DNA of 33,326 nucleotides, taken from positions 1 to 33,326 of the forward strand of contig CAZWGB010000011.1 in the NCBI GenBank assembly GCA_964633465.1, read 5' to 3'. The notes beneath the pieces were generated by a model. That model was not told the DNA's origin. It saw only the letters and a program-made list of their open reading frames with translations, and did not search any database. Position 1 is the first letter of the stretch. Each line of letters starts with the position of its first letter. Below, piece by piece: positions 15,248 to 23,498 of this stretch. The DNA is from DTSX01 sp964633465. GTDB lineage: Bacteria; Pseudomonadota; Gammaproteobacteria; Steroidobacterales; UBA11654. The position numbers and the translations under genes are program-made.

Positions 15248-17317
15248 ATCGTTTTAGCAACCAAAATTGGTGCCGACTTAATCGACCTCAGGGGTGTTGG
15301 CCCAGCTCTGGTCTCTAAGCTGAAAAAATTAAATATACTCAGCCAATACGATTTATTGTTTTTGTTGCCAATACGTTATGAGGACAAAACTTCCTTAAAA
15401 AATATCAGTGGTCTTGCGCCTGGCCAAAAAGCCTTAATTCAAGGAAGGGTTGTGATGACAACGGTTGTTTACAGAGGTCGAAGAATGTTGATCAGTCAAA
15501 TATCAGATGATACCGGCATCATAACTCTGCGCATGTTCCACTTCTCCAAACAGCAATCAAAGCAGTTAGCAAAAAACACCCTTGTCCGTTGCTTTGGTGA
15601 GGCTAGAAAAACAACATCTGGATTGGAAATGATTCACCCAGAATATCAAATTATAAACCCGAAGAAGCCTTTGCCCCTGGAAACTGGGCTGACTCCAATA
15701 TATCCAACAACAGAGGGCTTGCAACAAGGCAGGTTGCGGAAAATAATCCGTGTTGCACTGGAACGACAAATCGATTCCATACCAGAATTGTTGCCCGATT
15801 CCATAGTCAAAGAATTGGGCTTGGTACCCTTGGCAGAAGCGCTCAAAGAAATCCATCAACCATCTGAAAAAACCACCGTCAATGAGCATGAAAATCTGTT
15901 TAAAAAAAGGCTGATTATTGAAGAATTGTTGGCAAATCAATTGGCTATGAAGCGGCTCAAAAGACGAACAAAAAAAGAGAACGCAAAGTCCCTTGCGAAA
16001 CCTTTTTTAAAAGAATCACTCATTTTAGCACTGCCTTTTGAGCTCACAAAAAGTCAATCCAGGGTTGTGGAAGAAATTGAAGAGGACCTGAAAACAAACC
16101 GCCCAATGATGCGTTTGTTGCAAGGAGATGTGGGATCGGGAAAAACAATTGTTGCTGCACTGGCTATGTTAATTGCAGTTGGTAGCAAGCAACAGGCGGT
16201 GCTGATGGCCCCGACAGAATTATTGTCTGAACAACATTTCGACAATTTGGTTTCTTGGTTTGAGCCCTTGGGGGTATCGGTTGGATTGCTTAAGAGCAAA
16301 CTCTCTGCCAAAGACAGGCGAGAGATATATGCCGGAATAGCTGAAGGAAGCATTGATATTGTTGTAGGCACACATGCTTTGTTTCAACCTGATGTGCTCT
16401 ATAAGAATCTGGCACTTGTTGTGGTCGATGAGCAACACAGGTTTGGTGTTGAACAACGACTGAGCCTTATGAAAAAGTCCAGCGACCGCAACTCTGTTCC
16501 TCACCAACTTATTATGACTGCTACGCCTATACCCAGAAGTCTTGCCATGACCGCCTACGGGGATTTGGACGCATCTATTATTGATGAGTTGCCCAAAGGA
16601 AGGGGTAATATTGAGACAATTATTATCCCAGAGGAAAAACGAACTCAAGTTATGGAAAAGATTATCAAGGAATGTGCGCATGGCAGGCAATCATATTGGG
16701 TTTGCCCATTGATTGAGGAGTCTGAAGAACTTAATTTTCAAGCAGCAGAAAGCACATACGCTCTTCTGCGAGAAACCTTACAACAACTCAACATCGGATT
16801 GGTACATGGAAAATTAAGTTCTGCTAAAAAAATTAAAGCCATGGAAAACTTCAAAAATGGCAACACAGATATTTTGGTTGCCACAACAGTTATTGAGGTG
16901 GGAGTTGATGTTGCCAACTCATGTGTGATGGTAATTGAAAATGCGGAGCGATTGGGTCTAACCCAATTACACCAACTGCGTGGAAGAATTGGCCGCGGGA
17001 AGCATCAGAGTCTCTGTATACTGATCTACAAGAAACCTTTATCTTCGATTGCCAAAGAACGTTTGGCTGCGATCAGAGCAACCAACGATGGTTTCGTGAT
17101 TGCTGAAAAAGACTTGCAATTAAGGGGCCCAGGAGAGTTGCTTGGCACCCGGCAAAAAGGATTGATTGGTTTGCGGATAGCGGACATCATGAGGGATGCT
17201 TATTTATTGCCAGCAATAAATAAACTAACGGTCAATATTGAAGAAAATCACCCAGATGTAATTGAAAAAATAGTGCGTCGGTGGGTAGGGGATCAACTTG
17301 AGTACAGAAATGTTTAA
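15248..17317 (+). CDS. recG: ATP-dependent DNA helicase RecG
   Basis: RecG remodels stalled forks and Holliday junctions. Helicase motifs are complete: Walker A GDVGSGKT, DEQH in VVDEQHRFG, MTATPIPRSLAMT, TTVIEVGVDV, QLRGRIGRG and the RecG-specific GELLGTRQ. The wedge domain begins with DLRGVGPALVSKLKKL at about 15284-15331 and DLLFLLPIRYED. The first usual start codon is TTG at 15356, inside the wedge, which would remove the conserved N-terminus. Upstream the frame is open to the ridA stop but holds only ATC (15248, 15281), ATT (15266) and CTG (15308). I chose ATC 15248 as a placeholder: it gives 689 residues (E. coli has 693) and an AAGG lies 10 bases before it. The real start is unresolved. 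Confidence 0.9.
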   Translation: MVLATKIGADLIDLRGVGPALVSKLKKLNILSQYDLLFLLPIRYEDKTSLKNISGLAPGQKALIQGRVVMTTVVYRGRRMLISQISDDTGIITLRMFHFSKQQSKQLAKNTLVRCFGEARKTTSGLEMIHPEYQIINPKKPLPLETGLTPIYPTTEGLQQGRLRKIIRVALERQIDSIPELLPDSIVKELGLVPLAEALKEIHQPSEKTTVNEHENLFKKRLIIEELLANQLAMKRLKRRTKKENAKSLAKPFLKESLILALPFELTKSQSRVVEEIEEDLKTNRPMMRLLQGDVGSGKTIVAALAMLIAVGSKQQAVLMAPTELLSEQHFDNLVSWFEPLGVSVGLLKSKLSAKDRREIYAGIAEGSIDIVVGTHALFQPDVLYKNLALVVVDEQHRFGVEQRLSLMKKSSDRNSVPHQLIMTATPIPRSLAMTAYGDLDASIIDELPKGRGNIETIIIPEEKRTQVMEKIIKECAHGRQSYWVCPLIEESEELNFQAAESTYALLRETLQQLNIGLVHGKLSSAKKIKAMENFKNGNTDILVATTVIEVGVDVANSCVMVIENAERLGLTQLHQLRGRIGRGKHQSLCILIYKKPLSSIAKERLAAIRATNDGFVIAEKDLQLRGPGELLGTRQKGLIGLRIADIMRDAYLLPAINKLTVNIEENHPDVIEKIVRRWVGDQLEYRNV

Positions 17318-17360
17318 TTTATGGTTAGACTACTCTTGTTTTAATCGTCAATAAAAAGTC

Positions 17361-17930
17361 ATGGTTAGTATTTTTAACGACATCACTCAACACCTGATCC
17401 CAATTAACTGGATGAATCAATCTGATTTTTCTCGTCATCCCAATCTAACTCACAACCTAAAAAGCTGGTTGTATGAAACCGCTCTGCTTACAACCAGACT
17501 TAAGCAATCTGCTAAAAGTTTCCAACTTAAAGTTCTTAAGGAATCTTATGAGGAGCCTTCTCCTTTGCTCAGTGACGTGCCCATAACCGACAACAACTAC
17601 ATCCGTGAAATAATGATGTTGTCAGACGATGAGCCTTGCATATTGGGACAAACAACCGTTCCAGAAGATACATTGAAACACAATAGTTGGGCGAAAAATC
17701 TTGGCACTAAGGGCCTGGGGGAAGCATTGGTTCATCTGCCCAATGTAAGCAGAAGTGCGTTTAATTTTTCATTCTTTGCCTGTAACAATTTGGTGTTAAA
17801 AAAATACGGCATGCGCCTTCCAGAAAAAGAAAACATGCAGTTGTGGGTAAGGCGATCCAGCTTCCTAATTGAGAACCGACCCTTGTGGGTTGTAGAAATA
17901 TTTCTACCAAAAATCTGTCGACTTAAATAA
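17361..17930 (+). CDS. ubiC: chorismate pyruvate-lyase
   Basis: A 189-residue UbiC, which splits chorismate to 4-hydroxybenzoate and pyruvate, the first committed step of ubiquinone synthesis. It is divergent in sequence but keeps the family pattern: Arg82 in YIREIMM, a LGQTTVP strand, the LGTKGLGEAL turn, the WVRRSSF strand near 162-168 and the catalytic Glu179 in VVEIFLP. Length is slightly above the E. coli protein (about 165). It is followed 11 bp later by ubiA, and ubiC-ubiA is a classical pair. Chorismate would come from the pathway that includes the aroK-aroB pair in this window. Confidence 0.88.
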   Translation: MVSIFNDITQHLIPINWMNQSDFSRHPNLTHNLKSWLYETALLTTRLKQSAKSFQLKVLKESYEEPSPLLSDVPITDNNYIREIMMLSDDEPCILGQTTVPEDTLKHNSWAKNLGTKGLGEALVHLPNVSRSAFNFSFFACNNLVLKKYGMRLPEKENMQLWVRRSSFLIENRPLWVVEIFLPKICRLK

Positions 17931-17941
17931 GTCAATGGCAC

Positions 17942-18814
17942 ATGACTGAAATGGAACAAAAGCTTTTCTCGTCAACCAACCACTATATAAATATTATGCG
18001 CCTTGACCGACCAATTGGTATTTATTTATTGTTGTGGCCAACCCTTTGGAGTCTCTGGTTGACCGCGGGTGGTCCGCCTCCCCTGAAGTTGCTATTGGTG
18101 TTTGTTGCAGGGGTGGTAGTGATGCGTTCTGCTGGATGCGTTATAAACGACATTGCCGACCGAAATATTGACCCTTTTGTTGAGAGAACTAAAAACAGGC
18201 CTTTGGCAGCGGGGGTGATGACAGTCAAACAAGCATGGGTTTTATTTGCAGGATTAATTCTAGTGGCCTTTTATCTTGTGCTGCAACTCAATATCGAGTC
18301 TATAGTCTTTGCTATTGGTGGCCTCTCTTTAACCATCCTCTATCCTTTTTGTAAGCGCTTATTTGTTGCTCCACAATTGATTCTAGGCCTAGCATTTAGT
18401 TGGGGAATCCCTATGGTTTTTGCTGCCACCAACACAGAATTTAGCCTCGCTTTTTATCTACTCTGGTTAAGTACTGCGCTTTGGATTATTTTGTATGACA
18501 CTTTTTATGCGATGGTAGACCAAAAGGATGATGTTCGGTTGGGTGTGTATTCCACCGCTATTCTCTTCGGCTCTTACATCAAACTAGTGGTTGGACTGTT
18601 GCAAATCACAGTGTTGTGTTTGCTGGGCTTGATTGGCTATCTTTTTAACTTGGGAAATCTCTTTTACTTCTCAATTTTAGCTTCTGCAATGTTGTTTTTA
18701 CGACAGCAATTCCTTATCCGCAACAAAGAACCTGAGTCTTGTCTGAAGGCTTTTTTAGAGAACAATTATATTGGCGGAATAATTTTCCTCGGCATCGTTT
18801 TAAACGATCTATAG
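17942..18814 (+). CDS. ubiA: 4-hydroxybenzoate polyprenyltransferase
   Basis: A 290-residue integral membrane prenyltransferase that attaches the polyprenyl tail to 4-hydroxybenzoate. Both Asp-rich Mg2+/diphosphate motifs are present: NDIADRNID at 69-77 and YDTFYAMVDQKDD at 185-197, along with RTKNRPLA. Eight or nine hydrophobic helices are visible. The LDRPIGIYLLLWPTLW start is typical of UbiA and separates it from heme O synthase (CtaB), which I considered because cox genes follow. ATG at 17942. It ends 137 bp before the oxidase cluster. Confidence 0.95.
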   Translation: MTEMEQKLFSSTNHYINIMRLDRPIGIYLLLWPTLWSLWLTAGGPPPLKLLLVFVAGVVVMRSAGCVINDIADRNIDPFVERTKNRPLAAGVMTVKQAWVLFAGLILVAFYLVLQLNIESIVFAIGGLSLTILYPFCKRLFVAPQLILGLAFSWGIPMVFAATNTEFSLAFYLLWLSTALWIILYDTFYAMVDQKDDVRLGVYSTAILFGSYIKLVVGLLQITVLCLLGLIGYLFNLGNLFYFSILASAMLFLRQQFLIRNKEPESCLKAFLENNYIGGIIFLGIVLNDL

Positions 18815-18829
18815 TCTGAACCTTAGATT

Positions 18830-18850
18830 TTTTAAAGTGGCTCTTTAAAA
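18830..18850. repeat. perfect 8-bp inverted repeat downstream of ubiA
   Basis: TTTTAAAG and CTTTAAAA flank a 5-base loop. The stem is AT-rich and no T run follows, so it is a poor intrinsic terminator. A second short palindrome, GCCTAGGC, lies about 10 bp further on. Either could be a regulatory site before the oxidase genes; there is no direct proof. Confidence 0.3.
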
Positions 18851-18878
18851 TTGTCTGCGCCTAGGCTGCAGAAGATCA

Positions 18879-18907
18879 TTGTATTTCCTGTATTTTTTTA
18901 TCATAAT
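18879..18907 (+). promoter_or_regulatory. candidate promoter of the oxidase cluster
   Basis: TTGTAT at 18879-18884 and CATAAT at 18902-18907 are separated by 17 bp, ahead of coxB by 44 bp. The -10 matches five of six consensus bases, the -35 only three. It sits in the 137-bp gap after ubiA. Confidence 0.35.
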
Positions 18908-18951
18908 GCTTTGCGATTGATGCTGATTACAACCACTGAATAAATAAAAAT

Positions 18952-20034
18952 ATGGCTTTTGTAATAATAACCACCATCATAGTTATTGGTACCGTTTTAT
19001 TTAATCTCGTCACCCCATGGTGGTTCACTCCTTTGGCCTCCAATTGGGGCAGTCTTGACCAAACAATTATTATCACTCTATGGGTAACTGGGGTTGCTTT
19101 TGTTCTTGTCTCTGCGTTTATTCTCTATTGTGTGGTCAAATTCAGATACCGTGAAGACCGCAAAGCCAAGTACGAACCGGAAAATTCAAAATTGGAGCTC
19201 TGGCTCACCGTTATAACAGCCATTGGTGTTGTAATCATGCTCGCGCCAGGTCTGGTTGCCTGGAAAGATTACATTGATTATCCTAAAGATGCCCTGGAGG
19301 TCGAAGGAGTTGGCCAACAGTGGACATGGTCTTATCGATTCCCAGGAGAAGATGGTATTTATGGCAACACCAACGGGAGACTAATCAGTTCAAAAAATAC
19401 TTTTGGCATCGATCCTGCAGACGCTTATGGCCAAGACGATGTTTTAATCCTTGACAACAAAGTGCACCTTCCTATTAATAAGCCGATCGTCTTTCAGCTC
19501 AGATCAAAGGATGTGCTGCATGATTTTTATATCCCCCAATTCAGAGCAAAGATGGATTTGGTTCCTGGACAGCAATCCAACTTATGGTTTATCCCAACCG
19601 AACTGGGAACCTACGAGGTGGCGTGTGCTGAATTTTGTGGCACAGGACATTGGGCGATGCGTGGCATAATCACCGTTGATGAACAAGATGATTTTGAAGC
19701 ATGGCTCAGCCAACATCCAACATTTGTTGAAACCATGAACAGAAGCAGCGAAGGTAGGGGTAAGCAAATTGTCCAATCTTTGGGATGTGTTGCCTGTCAC
19801 AGTGATACTGGAACCAGCGGAATTGGGCCGACTTGGCGAGACAGTTTTGGCGCCCAGAGAAACACCCTTGATGGCGCCCTTATCAATATAGATGAGGCCT
19901 ACATTAAAGAGTCGATTGTAAGCCCAAACAAAAAAATAGCCGCAGGTTTTGCCTCTGTTATGCCCGCATACAATTTGTCTGACGATGAATTGAATGAAAT
20001 TGTTGCATACATAAAAACTCTATCAAATGAATAA
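18952..20034 (+). CDS. coxB: cytochrome c oxidase subunit II with C-terminal cytochrome c (caa3 type)
   Basis: A 360-residue subunit II of an aa3/caa3 heme-copper oxidase, which takes electrons at the CuA centre. CuA ligands are complete: His190, Cys225, Glu227, Cys229, His233 and Met236 (CAEFCGTGHWAM). A fused class I cytochrome c follows, with CVACH at 279-283 and a likely axial Met337 in VMPAY. Three hydrophobic segments (about 1-22, 37-60, 81-104) precede the soluble part; the first may be a signal or an extra helix. ATG at 18952, no clear ribosome site. It heads the cluster, 33 bp before coxA. Confidence 0.95.
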   Translation: MAFVIITTIIVIGTVLFNLVTPWWFTPLASNWGSLDQTIIITLWVTGVAFVLVSAFILYCVVKFRYREDRKAKYEPENSKLELWLTVITAIGVVIMLAPGLVAWKDYIDYPKDALEVEGVGQQWTWSYRFPGEDGIYGNTNGRLISSKNTFGIDPADAYGQDDVLILDNKVHLPINKPIVFQLRSKDVLHDFYIPQFRAKMDLVPGQQSNLWFIPTELGTYEVACAEFCGTGHWAMRGIITVDEQDDFEAWLSQHPTFVETMNRSSEGRGKQIVQSLGCVACHSDTGTSGIGPTWRDSFGAQRNTLDGALINIDEAYIKESIVSPNKKIAAGFASVMPAYNLSDDELNEIVAYIKTLSNE

Positions 20035-20067
20035 CGAACCAAGCTTATTGTAAAAAGAGGAAAAGAA

Positions 20068-21798
20068 ATGGAACAAAGCGCAGCTTACGAAGGACAGCAA
20101 ATACACCACCCAAAAGGTTGGTGGGGCAAATATGTTTTTTCACAAGACCATAAAATTATTGCCCTACAATACACCTGCGTTGCTTTAGCCATCGGTTTAA
20201 CCGGGATGTTTTTGTCATTGATGATGAGGATGCAGCTGGGGTTTCCTGGCCTATTTGACTTCATTGATGCTGGTAATTATTACCAAGACGTGACCATGCA
20301 CGGCATGATCATGGTTATATATTTACTTACCGCTTTATTTTTAGGGGGCTTTGGCAACTACCTCATACCTCTAATGCTGGGCTCAAGAGATATGGCCTTT
20401 CCTTTTGTTAATATGCTGAGTTTTTGGGTCTATTTTTTGTCTGTCATTATTTTATCTGTAAGTTTTTTTGTTCCCAGCGGCCCAACAGGAGCTGGTTGGA
20501 CATTGTACCCTCCACAATCAATCCTAGAAGGAACGCCTGGTGGGGACGGTGCAGGAATATTGTTAATGCTAATTTCTTTGGTTGTCTTTATTATCGCTTT
20601 TACCATGGGTGGGTTGAACTACATCACCACAGTACTGCAATCAAGGGCACGAGGCATGACAATGATGCGTATGCCTTTGGTGATTTGGTGTATTTTTCTT
20701 GCTACTTTTCTTGGTCTTTTGGCATTTCCAGCATTGTTCGTCGGCGGCATTATGCTAACTTTTGATCGCGTCTTGGAAACAAGTTTTTTTATGCCGGAAA
20801 TTTTTAAGGGCGGAGAAGTGTTGGACTATGGTGGTGGCAGCCCAGTGCTGTTTCAGCATTTGTTTTGGTTTTTTGGACATCCTGAAGTCTATATTGTTGC
20901 GCTGCCCGCGTTTGGCATTATTTCTGAACTCATCAGCTGTCATGCAAGAAAAAATATCTTTGGCTACAACATGATGGTTTGGGCATTGGTAGCAATTGCT
21001 GGCATCTCTTTTATCGTCTGGGCGCATCACATGTATGTTGCCGGCATGAACCCATATCTTGGTTTCTTTTTTGCCACGACAACCTTGATCATTGCGGTGC
21101 CCACAGCGATTAAAGTCTACAACTGGGTGCTTACACTTTGGCACGCAAACATCAAAATGACCGTGCCGATGCTCTATTGTTTGGCGTTTTTGATTACCTT
21201 TCTGATCGGTGGCTTGACCGGCCTTTTCTTAGGGAATGTATCCGTGGATGTTCCATTATCTGATACTTACTTTGTGGTGGGTCATTTTCACATGGTTATG
21301 GCTGTTTCCCCTATCCTAGCTTTGTATGGCGGGCTCTATCACTGGTTCCCATCAGTCACCGGAAGAATGTTGGACGACCGGCTTGGAAAAATACACTTCT
21401 GGATCACTTTCATTGGTACCTATCTGATTTATTTCCCCATGCATTACATTGGTTTCCTTGGGGTACCAAGGCGTTATTATTCCAACGAACAGTATGATTT
21501 CATTCCTGAATCAGTAGCGGACTTGAATCAATTTATCACAATTTGTGCGCTCATTGTCGGTGCGTCACAATTCATTCTTTTATACAATTTTGTGAAAAGC
21601 GCCATACGTGGCAAAAAAGCCTCCAAAAACCCTTGGGGTGCCTGCACCCTGGAGTGGCAGGCGTTGGAATCACCTCCCGGACACGGCAATTGGGGAGACC
21701 AGTTACCGGTCGTGTATCGTTGGCCTTACGACTATGGTCTTCCGGGTGCTACTGCAGACTTTGTTCCACAAAATGTTCCGGATGAACAAATTACCTAA
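20068..21798 (+). CDS. coxA: cytochrome c oxidase subunit I
   Basis: A 576-residue, 12-helix catalytic subunit of an A-family heme-copper oxidase. Low-spin heme ligands are His78 (MHGM) and His408; CuB ligands are His271, His320 and His321, with the cross-linked Tyr275 in HPEVY; His406 in GHFHM binds the active-site heme. The D-channel pattern FGNYLIPLMLGSRD (Asp108) and Glu273 are present, and Lys349 in TAIKVYNW is in the K-channel place, so it should pump protons as an A1-type enzyme. A good ribosome site AGAGGA precedes the ATG at 20068. Next gene starts 6 bp after its stop. Confidence 0.97.
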   Translation: MEQSAAYEGQQIHHPKGWWGKYVFSQDHKIIALQYTCVALAIGLTGMFLSLMMRMQLGFPGLFDFIDAGNYYQDVTMHGMIMVIYLLTALFLGGFGNYLIPLMLGSRDMAFPFVNMLSFWVYFLSVIILSVSFFVPSGPTGAGWTLYPPQSILEGTPGGDGAGILLMLISLVVFIIAFTMGGLNYITTVLQSRARGMTMMRMPLVIWCIFLATFLGLLAFPALFVGGIMLTFDRVLETSFFMPEIFKGGEVLDYGGGSPVLFQHLFWFFGHPEVYIVALPAFGIISELISCHARKNIFGYNMMVWALVAIAGISFIVWAHHMYVAGMNPYLGFFFATTTLIIAVPTAIKVYNWVLTLWHANIKMTVPMLYCLAFLITFLIGGLTGLFLGNVSVDVPLSDTYFVVGHFHMVMAVSPILALYGGLYHWFPSVTGRMLDDRLGKIHFWITFIGTYLIYFPMHYIGFLGVPRRYYSNEQYDFIPESVADLNQFITICALIVGASQFILLYNFVKSAIRGKKASKNPWGACTLEWQALESPPGHGNWGDQLPVVYRWPYDYGLPGATADFVPQNVPDEQIT

Positions 21799-21804
21799 AC
21801 TCCT

Positions 21805-22380
21805 ATGGAAAAGAATAATCCAATAAATTCAGAACCGGGTATCTTAAACCTAAGCCATGCTCAGGTTTTTGTTTACATGCTTCTTGCTGTGATTACGATC
21901 TTGTTTTTATTTCTCACCAATGCTTATGTTTTTAGAATGAACTTTGAAGACTGGCAACCTCTGCCGATGCCATCACTGCTGTGGGTTAACACCTGCTCTC
22001 TTGTGGTTGCAAGCATAGGAATGGCTTGGGCAGCCCGGAGCACGAAAAAAAATGATCTGACAAATCTCAAAACTGGATTGCTTGTAGGCGGCCTGTTTGC
22101 TTTGTTTTTTTTAACCGGCCAATTCTGGGCTTGGCAACAATTGATTGCATACGGTTATCTTTTAGCTAATAACCCGGCGAATACATTTTTTTATTTAATT
22201 ACAGCCCTCCATGGAATTCATATATTATGCGGGGTTGTCGCTTGGATGGTAATCACTAAAAAATCCTGGAACCCAAATGATGATAAACCAAGCCCATCGC
22301 AAGTTAGTCTATTGGCAACCTATTGGCATTATTTACTGTTGATTTGGGTCATGATGTTTGGCTTGTTTATATCCACATAA
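21805..22380 (+). CDS. heme-copper oxidase subunit III, first copy (short form)
   Basis: A 191-residue, five-helix member of the cytochrome c/quinol oxidase subunit III family. Family marks are TGQFWAWQQL, TALHGIHILCGVVAW and the closing YWHYLLLIWVMMFGLF. It resembles CyoC-like short subunit III proteins but differs clearly from the second copy directly downstream, so this is not a recent tandem duplication. Subunit III stabilises proton uptake in the D-channel. It starts with ATG 6 bp after coxA and ends 15 bp before the second copy. Whether both are in the same complex is inferred from layout. Confidence 0.85.
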   Translation: MEKNNPINSEPGILNLSHAQVFVYMLLAVITILFLFLTNAYVFRMNFEDWQPLPMPSLLWVNTCSLVVASIGMAWAARSTKKNDLTNLKTGLLVGGLFALFFLTGQFWAWQQLIAYGYLLANNPANTFFYLITALHGIHILCGVVAWMVITKKSWNPNDDKPSPSQVSLLATYWHYLLLIWVMMFGLFIST

Positions 22381-22395
22381 CCAAGGAACTAATCT

Positions 22396-23091
22396 ATGTC
22401 TAGTAGCACCCCCAACCAAACAACCGATGCAGCATTGGTTCCTGATAATCTAAAGGGATTAGTCGCAGATTGGTCTTCCGATGTGCAAACCTTCAAAGTA
22501 CGTTGGAGCAAAGCCATGATGTGGATCTTTCTCCTCAGTGATACATTCATTTTTGGCTCATTTTTAAGCGGCTACATGGCGGTACGCCTCACTACTACTG
22601 TCCCTTGGCCAGACACCAGCACGGTCTTTGCTCTGCATGTGGGAGGAACTGATGTGCCCTTGTTGTTGATTGCAATTATGACTTTTATTTTAATCAGCAG
22701 CAGTGGAACCATGGCCATGGGTGTGACTGCTGCCTATAAGAAGCAACGAGTAAAAACCGGTGTGTTAATCCTGCTAACGGCTTTGGGAGGCTTATCCTTT
22801 GTTGGCATGCAAGCTTTTGAGTGGACCAAGTTGATTGTTGAAGAAGGCATTCGTCCTTGGGGAAACGAGTATGGCGCCCATCAGTTTGGTGGATTTTTCT
22901 TTATGATTACCGGCTTCCATGGATTGCATGTCTCTATTGGGGTCATTTATCTTAGTATTATTGCGAAAAGAGTATTGGCAGGTCGTTACGATCGCTTGGA
23001 CGATTACCAAATCGTTGAGGTTGCAGGGCTTTATTGGCACTTTGTTGATCTGGTTTGGATCTTTATATTTGCCTTCTTTTATTTATGGTAA
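22396..23091 (+). CDS. coxC: heme-copper oxidase subunit III, second copy
   Basis: A 231-residue, five-helix subunit III. After a polar N-terminus of about 35 residues it has KAMMWIFLLSDTFIFGSFL, GMQAFEWTKLI, GFHGLHVSIGV and the C-terminal YWHFVDLVWIFIFAFFYLW, the hallmark subunit III ending. It fits the standard subunit III better than the shorter gene upstream. An AAGGAA ribosome site precedes the ATG at 22396. The subunit IV gene starts 9 bp after its stop. Confidence 0.92.
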   Translation: MSSSTPNQTTDAALVPDNLKGLVADWSSDVQTFKVRWSKAMMWIFLLSDTFIFGSFLSGYMAVRLTTTVPWPDTSTVFALHVGGTDVPLLLIAIMTFILISSSGTMAMGVTAAYKKQRVKTGVLILLTALGGLSFVGMQAFEWTKLIVEEGIRPWGNEYGAHQFGGFFFMITGFHGLHVSIGVIYLSIIAKRVLAGRYDRLDDYQIVEVAGLYWHFVDLVWIFIFAFFYLW

Positions 23092-23100
23092 GGAGCAGAA

Positions 23101-23466
23101 ATGGAGCAAAAGAAACCGTTTATACACCCCAGTTATTATCCAGGCGAAACTCCTGAAGCTGAACATCCCTTCAGCCTCTACATGAGCGTTTGGATTCTCC
23201 TGTTTGTGCTCAGTGCTTTCTCTTATATGGTTGATTACATGGGCGTAGAGGGTTATTTGCGCTGGTTCTTAGTCACCATCTTTGCTTTTCTCAAGGCAGG
23301 TCTTGTGGTCGGTGTTTTTATGCACATGGCTTGGGAGAGAATGGCTTTTTTGTACGCTATTATGTTGCCCCCCCTATTCTTGCTGGCCCTGGTAGGCATT
23401 CTTGCTGTTGATGGTGCTTTTATTTATTACATACGCGACCTCTTTATGGGTGTAAGCACTCCCTAG
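23101..23466 (+). CDS. cytochrome c oxidase subunit IV (CyoD/CtaF-like)
   Basis: A 121-residue protein with three membrane helices (about 28-45, 55-78, 82-108) and the motif VGVFMHMAWERMAF, typical of prokaryotic cytochrome c oxidase subunit IV, a small assembly and stability subunit. An AAGGAGC ribosome site stands just before the ATG at 23101. It closes the block of structural oxidase genes and is followed 32 bp later by ctaA. Confidence 0.88.
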   Translation: MEQKKPFIHPSYYPGETPEAEHPFSLYMSVWILLFVLSAFSYMVDYMGVEGYLRWFLVTIFAFLKAGLVVGVFMHMAWERMAFLYAIMLPPLFLLALVGILAVDGAFIYYIRDLFMGVSTP

Positions 23467-23498
23467 CCACAAATCCGCATGAGGCAAGGGCTCAGAAC

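Noticed and set aside
16220..16690. 156-codon minus-strand open frame inside recG
   Set aside because: Antisense to the conserved helicase motifs of recG; no start or promoter features.
17942..18814. Reading ubiA as heme O synthase (ctaB) because cox genes follow
   Set aside because: The N-terminal LDRPIGIYLLLWPTLW and the NDIADRNID motif are those of UbiA, and it follows ubiC by 11 bp.
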